Below, one piece after another: positions 43,398-52,394 of a stretch of DNA of 64,000 nt. Made by a program: the position numbers and the translations under genes. Origin of the DNA: Mesostigma viride (taxonomy: Eukaryota; Streptophyta; Mesostigmatophyceae; Mesostigmatales; Mesostigmataceae). The stretch covers positions 2,875,452 through 2,939,451 of the forward strand of contig RPFO01000156.1 of assembly GCA_009746045.1 (NCBI GenBank), given 5' to 3'. The stretch's first letter is position 1, and every line of letters starts with the position of its first letter. The notes beneath the pieces are model-generated. The model searched no databases. It saw only the letters and a list, made by a program, of their open reading frames with translations, and was not told where the DNA came from.

Positions 43398-43972
43398 GGT
43401 CTAGGGCTATTAAACAGGTGTTGCATGATGGCCCTCCCCTTATTCTTCATGCCTTGGATCTGTTCCAACCCATCCACATCACATGCATGATGGACAGTTC
43501 CATGGAGTCACGGGTAGTCACTAAGGTACAAGCCAGAGAGGCAGGTCTCTTTATGTTGTCTAACCCCACTGGCAAGCAATCTTTGGTTTCCTGGTTCAGC
43601 AGACTCCACAAGCGCAAGGCAGTCAGCAGCAATGTAGCTGAATGCCGTGCTGTGGTATCTGCTGTGTTGCATGCCAGGTACTTGAACCATCTGCTGGTGT
43701 GGTTGCAGCATCAGGCTGGTAGTTATGCTGGTGTCAAATCCCATCTGCTGACTGACAGTCAATCCCTTCTCTCTTTCCTGGACAACCCCTTGGCTGTGCA
43801 CACCGATTTGGACTGGATTGTCCTCAAGCAGGAGTGTACCTATCTGGAGTCCAAGACTCACATCCGAGACCCTGACAATGCAGCAGATGCACTCACAAAA
43901 GTGCCACAGGCTGCAGGGCCTCAGTACAGAGTCCTATACACGCTGATGAACCCATATAATGGCAGAGGGTGA
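43325..43972 (+). CDS. Copia 2 RNase H and Pol C-terminus
   Basis: CMMDSSMESRVVTKVQARE, SLVSWFSRLHKRKAVSSNVA, ECRAVVSAV, LLTDSQSLLSFLDNP and HIRDPDNAADALTKVP give the Asp, Glu, Asp residues and the ADALTK ending of copia RNase H. It ends at a TGA at 43970-43972, about 375 bp before the 3' LTR. Confidence 0.85.
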   Translation: MAVCHLCSSSGVVSRVDDDVLMEVGSRAIKQVLHDGPPLILHALDLFQPIHITCMMDSSMESRVVTKVQAREAGLFMLSNPTGKQSLVSWFSRLHKRKAVSSNVAECRAVVSAVLHARYLNHLLVWLQHQAGSYAGVKSHLLTDSQSLLSFLDNPLAVHTDLDWIVLKQECTYLESKTHIRDPDNAADALTKVPQAAGPQYRVLYTLMNPYNGRG

Positions 43973-44347
43973 AGTGCCTCAGCCTAGGGCTATTAGCACC
44001 AGATAGGAGGGTGGTCATGGGGTGGCAGGGTCTGAAGTGTCCCACCCGTAAGACTCTCTTTGCGTCATTAAAGCTTGAGGTCAGAAGGGTCCTCCTTTAT
44101 TGATGGCTTGTTCTTTGTCAATAAAACGTGTGGTCATATTTTTCTGACAATGGTTTTCCTAACACAGGCACCCAACCAGTGGGGATGTTGTATCCAACAC
44201 GGAGGAGCTATGGGCGCTTTTATAAATGCATCTCTTTCAGTGTCCTGGTTGTCCCTGTGGGGAACCTTGCTTATCAGTAGTGGTTGGCATATGAGTGGGT
44301 TGTGGGAAGAGTCTTCCCCTCACTCCCCAAAGAAAAGTAATAATGGG

Positions 44348-44868
44348 AGTTATTCTAGGGCTTCAGGCCTAGACTATCAGTACACGTGGCGTTGTCCCCG
44401 TCTCCCAAGTGGGATACGGACATGGACGGTGGTGTAGTACACTGGACATATCTCTACTAGGATTTAGATCCGCACGTGCCATATTGGGCACGTGGGTGCT
44501 AGATATTAGCACTGAGATATGTAGGGCACACGCACGTGGGTATTCACGTGGTAGGGTTTATGAGCTGTGATGCAGACCACAAGGTGGTTGCAGTGCTAGT
44601 CCTGTACGGAGGTCCTAGGTGAGGTCCAGGACCATCCACGTAGTGCTGTTAGGCAGTCGGTGCCTGTGGGCATCGTATCAGTCCTAGCTGGAGTAGATCT
44701 AGCTGGACGGAGCCAGCATCTCATTGGTTAGCACTAGTGCAGGATAGCTAGGTTACCCTAACCTACGTGCCCATGCAATCCAGCTTGGCAAGCTTGCATG
44801 GGTTGATATTATGCCAGCCATTGCATAATCCAACACACGTTCGCATCCATTGCACGAGTGCCATAACT
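44348..44868 (+). repeat. Copia 2 3' LTR
   Basis: A 521-bp copy of 37135-37655, differing at about two positions. It is followed by target duplication GCGGG. The 375 bp before it (43973-44347) contain no gene and end in the purine tract. Confidence 0.95.
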
Positions 44869-44873
44869 GCGGG

Positions 44874-45303
44874 GCCCTCCTATCTGAGGAAACTTTGTGG
44901 GCCAGCTGAGCGGTCAAGCTAGGCTGATCGGCGCCGCGCCGTCCCGGCCCGGTGTGCTCCACCGCGGGGTGCGATGTTGCCAGCTGCCGAGCCGGTCGAG
45001 GTGGTACCACATTTCCTTGCCCTGTTTGCGAGCTTTGCACGCCTTGGCATCCGCGATGTAAGTCTGGGCCACCTCTGCGTCCTGAGCGTGGGCGTAGGCC
45101 TCCACAAGGGCGGCCATGAGCACAGGTTTCAGCAGCAGGTCCCGATTACGCTTGATGAGGCGGTGCCGGGCAGCCAGGACCTTGTTGCGGTCATGCATGG
45201 CGCTAGAGCGGTCCGGGTCGCGGCGGCGGGACATGGCCGGCAGATGCGGGGCCGCCAGCAATGGGGCGCGGGCCGTGAAAATAACCCTGATCAATACACC
45301 CAC
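44874..45303 (-). pseudogene. LINE A ORF2 segment upstream of RT
   Basis: The minus-strand frame MSRRRDPDRSSAMHDRNKVL and on (45230-44914) is Arg/Lys/Ala-rich helical sequence like the linker between endonuclease and RT of LINE ORF2. It lies on the upstream side of copia 2 and is continuous with 37129 downwards once copia 2 is removed. Confidence 0.6.
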
Positions 45304-46001
45304 AAAAATGGCTCCGATAAGCTAAGGCCATATATCGCTATATATTGCACGTGTCAGACGTGCGCAGTAGACTGTAGACCTACGTGTAATTAATTAACTA
45401 CACAATGGCACAGTATGGTCAGAACTATCATAAAACATTAATATCAGTATAGTTCAACCATCTTCGACACAGAATGAAGGCTACACCTCCTACCGGATTA
45501 GTTAGCTTAGGTAAGGTTCATCGCGAGGCTCTTGGAATGCCCATCCAGTGGGTCGTGGAGGAGGCGCGGAGCCGAATCGAATCGTAACAGCAGGGTCCCC
45601 CCCTTGTCCCGTCGCAACCCACTGGCAAACTTGCGCCCGCCCCGCGCACCGATGCAGCGCGATCCGGACCTACTATGTGACACAATTGCTTGAGGATGCA
45701 TGGCTTCTGGGATCAGTTATCTGTACTCCGCACCCGCATTGAAATTAGACAAGGAGAAATGGGCTGCCGTCATTGTGATAAGCACCTTCCTGCGCACGGG
45801 GCATGCTCGATCCTGTTTTCTCCCCATGCACGGGCCCCGCAGCCCATGGGTAGAATGCAAGGTAGAAGTCCGCATGTGGAGTTTATTCCCCCTGCAAGGA
45901 TATAGCCGCTAGTAACACTCATACCGCCTCGTCTGCCATGATAACAGTAGAGGACAGCTCGATCAGATGAGGATTATATCCCCCTCTAGTGACTATATGG
46001 T
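45304..46001. other. Unassigned sequence, perhaps LINE-derived
   Basis: No confident gene. Open frames at 45690-45912 may be an upstream part of the LINE fragment that follows. Similarity is too weak to call. Confidence 0.35.
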
Positions 46002-46773
46002 TTGGGCATGAAGCAGACGATGTTTGCAATTACTTTAACACGTCGTACGTACCTGCACCTATTCTTAGGACTGAGTTCAACTTCTGTACAACATCTTCTG
46101 ATGCATAGGGCGATAGGGGTCTGTGCTACGCTCCACGAGCGTTTTGGTCATGATGCATCATGCCTGTGCACGCACCCTAGCGAAACCATTGAGCACCGTT
46201 TCCTTTTCTGTAATCTCCCAGGGGTTTGGAAGTGGCTCATTAACATCTGGGCCGCATGGACGGCATCGCCACCCAATCTCCTAATCAGTGCGTACCATCA
46301 TTTTACGTATTGCTGGCACACCAGGGGCTGAGCTTTCAGATTCCCTAGCAGAATGGATATGGTTGCGCACTACTATGTTGTACGCGATCTGGACCATACG
46401 CAACGAGACAATCTTTAAGGTCCGCGAGGAGTATACCCGCGGCAGCGTAGTCCGGCGCTTTATATACCTATGGAATGCGGCTATGCGCCGATACTGGCTG
46501 TTGGCTCAGGAACAACACAAGGTGTGGGACCCAGGGCCCAATAACGACAAACCCAGCCCACTCCAGCTTTTTCATGATCTTATACTGGCGGGCCGTAACG
46601 AGGTAAATATTCACCATTATCATGCCCCACGGCGACATGACTCAGGTCCATTGGCTTCCCTGGTCACATACCGCGCCCTATTAAGCCCCTCACCTGTCAC
46701 CTTCACACCCGTGTGTGACCACCTTCATTTAGGATTTGTTGATACTCATGTCCCATCTCACCTCTTTGGTTAA
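46002..46773 (+). pseudogene. LINE C-terminal zf-RVT fragment
   Basis: 46002-46331 has a zf-RVT-like pattern, CLCTHPSETIEHRFLFCNLP (Cys, Cys, His, Cys), then WKWLINIWAAW. After a frame change near 46300 it continues with LRTTMLYAIWTIRNETIFK and VVRRFIYLWNAAM, the tail usual in plant and algal LINE ORF2 proteins. It differs from LINE A and B. The 3' end is probably near 46790 (CTAATAAAAAATA). Confidence 0.75.
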
Positions 46774-47542
46774 TCATTGGCTAATAAAAAATATACCCAT
46801 TTCCCCGAAAAAGCTCAACTCAGTTCTAATTTTAGGACTGAGTTTTGGGGTCATGTAGAAAATTCTCCCAAGTCGGAATGTTTGTCAAAAAAATTCCCAC
46901 AAAATTTATTCAAATATAGTACTACGTGAAAAGACCTTTCTTGGCAGTTTCTTGGACATATTTTCCTGCTCGGTCCATGCTCGGTCTGCAAAATTTTCAG
47001 ATTACTTTGGAAACTCGTGTCCACCCGCTGTGCTGTTCGCCAGTAACAACACGCGATTATGCAGTCGTCAACGTTGCCCGGTGCCCGGCTGGACATGGCA
47101 AATCACGCGCGATGGTGAGCAATCGTGACAACTTTTATTTCTATGTATAGGAGTTACCGCACTGCCGCCCTCCAGGCTTTGAAGCGTTGACAAGCGCGGC
47201 ATTGGTGCGGAGATAGGTATTTATTTTGAATTGACGTTGTAATGTTTATCTGCGACCATGGAAATGCAGGGGAGTGCCCCTCGTACGTATGCACGGAGAC
47301 ATGTGCGTGTGCGTTTGGAAAAGTCTCAAATTGAAGTATAGGCTTGAACCGCCATTTACACAGCCTTGTCTCGTTGCTTTGCTAGCCAGCCATTCCCCCG
47401 AGGTTTGCAAACCAGCATTCCAGGGTTGTTGGTATCACATGTGTCGTATTCTCTCGACCGAGCGCACCGGTGTCAACCCATCGCGCGCCCATCCTAGAAT
47501 GCTGGCGAATTCGCCGGTTCTCTAGCTCGTCTTTCCCCCCAA
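46774..47542. other. Intergenic sequence
   Basis: No gene recognised. A hairpin, AACTCAGT-loop-ACTGAGTT, lies at about 46817-46845. It should include the promoter of the gene at 47543, but no clear element is visible. Confidence 0.4.
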
Positions 47543-47986
47543 ATGGTGCGCTTCATAGTGCAATCCCTCTGGAGAGGTGCCAAGATCGTCGCCTCCCCCG
47601 TCTTCCGATGCCTGGGCCGCTTCGTGCCCCCGTGGTTCGCCTGGCTGCTCAGCTTGACGCTCCTGAGCATGGTGCTCCTCCTGCTCATCTTTATCGGCCA
47701 CTTCATGTCGCAAAGCGTCCGGCTACAGTCGGGGGAGATGGCGGCCAGGCAGGAAGCCATGCTGCGCAAATACCAGACGCTCGCGATGGGGACCTCGCGC
47801 AAGCTGGAGGAATGCGAGCGCAGCCGATCCACGTCTGCCTCCCAAAAGGACGAGCTCATCGGCAACCTGCAGACCAGCTTGGCGGTGGAGAAGGAGCGCG
47901 TCAAGGTGCTAACAGCGGCGCTGAGGGAAAAAGAAGCGATGTTGGCTCGAAAGCTTGGCAAAGGGATGTCCGATGCCTCGCGGTAG
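47543..47986 (+). CDS. Small membrane protein with coiled coil, function unknown
   Basis: 147 residues in one exon, starting at an ATG in context CCAAATGG. Residues 1-30 are basic and amphipathic. Residues 33-55 (WLLSLTLLSMVLLLLIFIGH) form one clear membrane segment. Residues about 60-140 are charged and helical, with likely coiled coil (EECERSRS, EKERVKVLTAALREKEAML). It looks like a single-pass anchor with an internal or luminal rod. No family is recognised. It stands alone between repeats. GC-rich coding-like composition and a clean start favour a real gene. Coding on the other strand (47494-48024) overlaps but looks less natural. Confidence 0.55.
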   Translation: MVRFIVQSLWRGAKIVASPVFRCLGRFVPPWFAWLLSLTLLSMVLLLLIFIGHFMSQSVRLQSGEMAARQEAMLRKYQTLAMGTSRKLEECERSRSTSASQKDELIGNLQTSLAVEKERVKVLTAALREKEAMLARKLGKGMSDASR

Positions 47987-49215
47987 GCTTGTTGTGATGG
48001 CTGCCAACTGCCAAGTGGCCACAAAGCCTAATAAGTAGGGTGACTTCAAGGACGGCACATTCAAGGGTTCCAATTGGGAACTTGCGAGCTTGCCTATGTC
48101 GTTATTGTTTTCGAATCATTTGCATAGTTTCACATTCCAATTGCCAGCTCATCAATACTCCCCCGCCGGAAAAGAGCACATGGTTTGCTTTCCTTGATCC
48201 AGAGATTGGTGCCATATCTTCTGGCATGATTCATGATTGAGGCATTTCTGTGGACATGATCCATGGCGTGCCCCCACGAGGTCATCGAAAAACTGGTTGT
48301 GAGAGTGCACGGGCTGCCTTGCCACGCAGTTGTAGTTCATGATTACTATCTATTCATTATTGCACAAACATGAGCAAATTATGATTTTCGCACAGCATAT
48401 CCCGGCCAGGCTTTTCCACCTCCGTCCAGTGTGTCCACGAACGTACTGGTTGTTTGCATAGTATTTATAACGAATGCTCCATATTACAGACAACAATATA
48501 GAGTGCAGACACGTGTGTAGTACTTACTCCTACACACAGATCTCGAATGATATATCTAGTACCAAATCCGAAAGGCTTGCATCACTCCCCGGAAAGGAGA
48601 ACTTTTGCGGATGACTGTAGGTGTCAGTTGGCGATGCCCTAGGATCCGGAGACGTCCGTCCTATAGTCAGCAAAATTGGTGCGAGAGGTCCCCAGTTCGA
48701 TTCCGGCCTGGATTCATTTGCAGATTGCGTTTTTCCGCGTTTTCCGCGGACCGACACTGAACGCGAATGGTTTTCACCTTTGCGGCGTGCCAAATCAGAA
48801 CAATATATATTCATGGAGAATGATAGATTACGGAGGTGAGATGGGCATGCAACATAAGGAAAAACCCGAAAAGGAGAAGAACCCTGAAGAAATTAATAGG
48901 AATCAATGCAACAATATATATTAATTGAGAATGATAGATTACGGCCAGGTGAGATGGGCATGCAACATAAGGAAAAACCCGAAAAGGAGAAGAACCCTGA
49001 AGAAATTAATAGGAAGCTGACACGGACACCCAAGGATCACGCCAGATAGCTGCACAAGGTACAACTAACAACATCACTAAACTACGACACGCAGCAACAT
49101 CGCTGCCGGCCCACCATGCAGGCCTGGGGGGGATCTAGACCGCATGGGTCGCGACAAAGTCAGCCCGGGTGCGGCGGAATAACGCTATACAAAGAAAAAC
49201 GAATATACGAGAATG
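47987..49215. other. Intergenic sequence with a tandem duplication
   Basis: No gene recognised. A tRNA-like phrase, CCCCAGTTCGATTCCGG, at about 48690 carries a B-box match but no A box or full cloverleaf is evident. The duplication at 48790-49015 is listed separately. Confidence 0.4.
48790..49015 (+). repeat. Tandem duplication, two copies of about 112 bp
   Basis: Both copies contain ATATAT, GAGAATGATAGATTACGG, GATGGGCATGCAACATAAGG and GAAGAACCCTGAAGAAATTA. The second begins at about 48912. Differences are a few bases, so it is recent. Confidence 0.85.
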
Positions 49216-49225
49216 ATAAGAAAGT

Positions 49226-49720
49226 TTCGGACGAGATTAGGCAGCGTAGGATAGCATTTGTAGGACACCTTGCCCGCACCAGCCAGGTCGACAAAACCCT
49301 TGGTCTGGCCGGCCCCCAGCGGCTTGGCCAGCCAGGGCGGCACATTCTGACCTGGCCTGGCCCCGAGGACATTCCCAAAAGGGTAGGGAAACCTGTCACG
49401 AACTACGTTCAGATGTTGCTGGACGACCTAGTGGTCCCAGCCCAGTTTGAGCACCGCATCCACTCTCTCTCCCGTCTTTGGACTGCCATGCAGGACAAGA
49501 CGCGGTGGAAGAAGATTGTCAAGGCGCACACGCCCGACCCTGTGGGCAAGCCACCTCCCCCAAGCGGCGGAGGCGTTTTGATGAGTAGTGTAGTTAGGAT
49601 TTTCTAGATAGCTTAGAGTTAGGATAGTTCGATCACGCGGCTTCCTCCACCCCATCCATCATGGAATATGTGCTACATGACCTCCCCACGGAGGCATGTT
49701 ATAATTTAATTTAATTTTTA
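49226..49720 (+). mobile_element. LINE A, 5'-truncated, with target duplication
   Basis: The target duplication ATAAGAAAGT lies at 49216-49225 and 49721-49730. It keeps an uninterrupted ORF2 C-terminus (SDEIRQRRIAFVGHLARTSQ, LGQPGRHILTWPGPEDI, LVVPAQFEHRIHSL, stop at 49607), the 3' UTR, the CCTCCCCACGGAGG hairpin and an AATTTAATTT tail. Confidence 0.93.
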
Positions 49721-49730
49721 ATAAGAAAGT

Positions 49731-50116
49731 ACTAGCTCATAAAGTTCTAGCTTTTGACTCCGGCCATCAAATTTCATCGGTTGGTTGCATTAGACTCGTC
49801 TTTTGAAGACGAACACGCTGATATAATTTTCTGCAACTAGATATCGCCCAATATTTACGAAGATACCGGCGCCGCCCTGCCCAGCAAATATCGATCTTTT
49901 TCAGCTCGATATATCAAGGAGACAACCAGCGCAGGCCAGAAATATGGCGGAATACGTGACTCAGCCCAACAATCACAAGCGTCCGCGGCCCTGCACCGCC
50001 TTGCAATGATGAAGCCATGGCTTCATAGGCAACCCCCTCGCACGCTATGCCGGACGCCACTGTCAGCATCCAGCTAGCCGCTCCACTCCACCGCCCCGCC
50101 GAACAGCGACCCCGCC
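49731..50116. other. Unassigned sequence
   Basis: Nothing recognised. It may hold the 5' UTR of the ORF1-like gene that follows. Confidence 0.4.
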
Positions 50117-51160
50117 ATGGATACCCACGAGGAGGCCTTTTCTGCCGAGCTAGAAGCTGCCGAGAATTATTACCTGGCAAATGGCCAGGCCATAACATGT
50201 GCGCCTGTCCCGAGCTGCCACCCTAACCATCCTGCAACGTTGGCTGCCGAGAAAAAGTGCGAGCTCCGGGACTGCAACCAACAGGTTACCCACCTGTCGG
50301 ACTTTCTCCAGGACAACCCCAACGACACCGACCTCTGCCTCGCAGTCTGGTGGACGTGCTCCCGTCTCTCCGACAGCGCCCTTGAGCGATTTGTCAAGGC
50401 CTCTCTGGACCTGGGAGCCGACCCCACTGATGCTGCCGCCATCGAAATCATCGCCAGGCAAGTCGCCAATACCTGCTTCGATCACATCCCCGATCCCTCC
50501 TCAACGCTGCCCTCAACCCTGTCCACGACCTCCTCGCCACCCACCACGCCCATTCCACACACGCCGACACCTCCGGCCGTACTCCGCCATCGCGTACCCA
50601 CATTGCAGCAGGCCTGCAGCAGCAGCAGCAGCTCCTACATCAGCTCCAGCAACAACTTGCCGCCTCCATAACCCCTGCCAAGACCACCTATATGCCGCCA
50701 CGCTTCATTCAGAATCCTACGGAGCTCTGACATCATGCAACGAAATCAAAACAGCAGTACCAACCAAGTACCAACGCCAGCACACTGGATGCTATGCAAA
50801 CCCATTCGCTCATGCAGTATGTGGTACGTGGCGTCCCCTCGAACGTCAACGATGCACGCCTGGGCACCTACCTCCGAGGCGCGACGGTTCCTTCCTAGCT
50901 AGTTAATTCCTCGGGATTCAAGCTCGGCGTGGCCGGCCCAAGCGTCGTCATTCGCCAGGCCTGCACGCCGGCTCGGCGGCCCCACCGCCCCCGTCCTGGT
51001 GGAATTGGAAGGTTCCACCCGTCGCAAGGAGGACAAACTGCAGTAGACCTGCATGGTGCTGAAGGCCCACCGGAACCTCCACAATAGACAAATTATGAGC
51101 ATGGACGATTACTATCCCCCGGAGCTGCTCGCGGCCCGGGCGGCCGCCCTGAACGTACCA
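50117..51160 (+). pseudogene. LINE ORF1-like gene, diverged family, decayed
   Basis: It starts at ATG 50117 in a strong context (CCGCCATGG). The first 184 codons are open: MDTHEEAFSAELEAAENYYL, a Cys-containing stretch, then a Ser/Thr/Pro-rich linker. Later, in other frames, come YVVRGVPSNVNDARLGTYLR (RRM-like opener), LVELEGSTRRKEDKL and HRNLHNRQIMSMDDYYPPEL, which matches the RLHDLTWTLDDDLTPAQQ end of the ORF1 at 56874. So it is most likely another ORF1 protein. The N-terminal part alone could not be identified. Confidence 0.5.
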
Positions 51161-51511
51161 GCAGCCGGCGGCTGGGGATGGGCCCTTCGGGCCCACGGAG
51201 CTTGTGCTCCAGTGCGAAGTACTGGCATATCTCGGCGCAGTGTGCGTCGGGCAGTCTCAGCCAGGGCTCTGCTGAACGTATAAAGCATGTGTAGTCTTGG
51301 TAGACGATGGCGAGTGACCGGTTGGGCTGGGAGCCGGAAAGCTAACTACTCGTTTTGCTTTCGGAGTCGTCATATAGCTGCTTGTCACGTGCGTAACTTT
51401 TTCGATCATGCGTTTCAGTCGTAACCGATTATACTGGCGATTGCGTCTTAAAAAGGCGCATCGAATGTGCACAAGTGATCTGACTGAATGTGGGGCTCAT
51501 CAGACGCTAAA
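51161..51511. other. Unassigned sequence
   Basis: No gene recognised. It ends in target duplication ACGCTAAA (51504-51511). Confidence 0.4.
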
Positions 51512-51641
51512 TTAATCAATTAATCAATTAGACTCGTGCTCCCGTTGGGGAGTCACGGAGCATTAACCCCGATGCATGGATGGATGGATGGGTGCAAACA
51601 GTCCTAGCTACCGGTCTAATCTATCTACATCAGCTACCTAT
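51512..51641 (-). mobile_element. LINE B 3' end, 130 bp
   Basis: The target duplication ACGCTAAA lies at 51504-51511 and 51642-51649. It contains the LINE B end (CAGTCCTAGCTACCGGTC, hairpin CTCCCGTTGGGGAG, tail TTAATCAATTAATCAATT). Confidence 0.9.
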
Positions 51642-52204
51642 ACGCTAAAGATCTGAGCTCTGCCGTCATGCAGCCATACCGCCGTCAGCCATTTTCAACC
51701 AACTGAAATGACTGTTGTTGTTACTTCTTGTGTTAGGCTATTATATCCAGCGTTCTGTGAATTGTGAAAGTTTGGCTTTTGTTTGAGGACTTTTGGACAA
51801 GATTTGAGAAAGTTATAAGGTTTTTAAGTTCACTGAGACCGAGTGTCAGACTGTTGAGACGCGTTTAGTGCCCTCATTGCATGCAGTCGTGGCCTGATCC
51901 ACGTGGGGTTGTCTAGTTGTTCGGTTCTGTCAAGTCTTAAATGTTCCTTTAGTAGGACTCCAGTGCTTATCAAGATTCTGTGACTCTGCATCTAAATTCT
52001 GCTACTAGGTTGGCCTGTGTGCTGTTTTGTTAAGTGTGTTAAGTTAGAGGGTCGAAGGAATCTTACCTTGAGATGCATGTAACCTGATTGGTCCATTTCA
52101 GGCTAATTAACGTTGGAGCATGCTCGACATGCACGTTGATATTACCTAGGATGTATTCTGATTCTGATTTATGTATGCATGGGGCGCTATAGCATCATGC
52201 CCCA
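51642..52204. other. Unassigned sequence
   Basis: No coding signature found. The phrase GCCGTCAGCC near 51683 recalls the LINE C 5' UTR on the minus strand, so part may be an old LINE C relative. Confidence 0.35.
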
Positions 52205-52394
52205 ACGAGCCACGAGCCACGAGGTAGCCATGGCTGACGGCGGAGCTCATAACTTTCACGTTTGGGCACCAAATTCGGCTGAGAATATCACAATCGCTTT
52301 CTAAGACTCATATGCTGATATATTTTCCTGAAACTAAAACGCAATATTATGACGAGCAAACGCTCGACTACGCAACGCAGCCTGGCGGCTGCGA

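Larger units (their letters stand above)
37135..44868 (+). mobile_element. Copia 2: recent Ty1/copia-like LTR element
   Basis: The target duplication GCGGG lies at 37130-37134 and 44869-44873. Both LTRs are 521 bp (37135-37655 and 44348-44868), begin AGTTATTC and end CATAACT, and I see only two differences between them, so the insertion is recent. A purine tract (AAAGAAAAGTAATAATGGG) precedes the 3' LTR. The order is ORF0, Gag, integrase, protease-like, RT, RNase H. It has at least five frame changes despite its youth, so it is either a non-autonomous copy or affected by sequence errors. Confidence 0.95.
17266..45303 (-). mobile_element. LINE A copy carrying all nested insertions
   Basis: The pieces are 17266-17557 (3' UTR and tail), 35208-37134 (ORF2 RT and C-terminus) and 44869-45303 (ORF2 segment upstream of RT). 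They read in order on the minus strand once LINE C (17558-35207) and copia 2 (37135-44868) are removed, and the joins are marked by target duplications. RT motifs include QMGFCRGRNS, WQGCVLSPYLF and LIYADDTTLI (YADD at 36086-36097). The copy is 5'-truncated near 45303 and has many frameshifts. No endonuclease domain is visible. I found no target duplication for LINE A itself. Confidence 0.85.
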
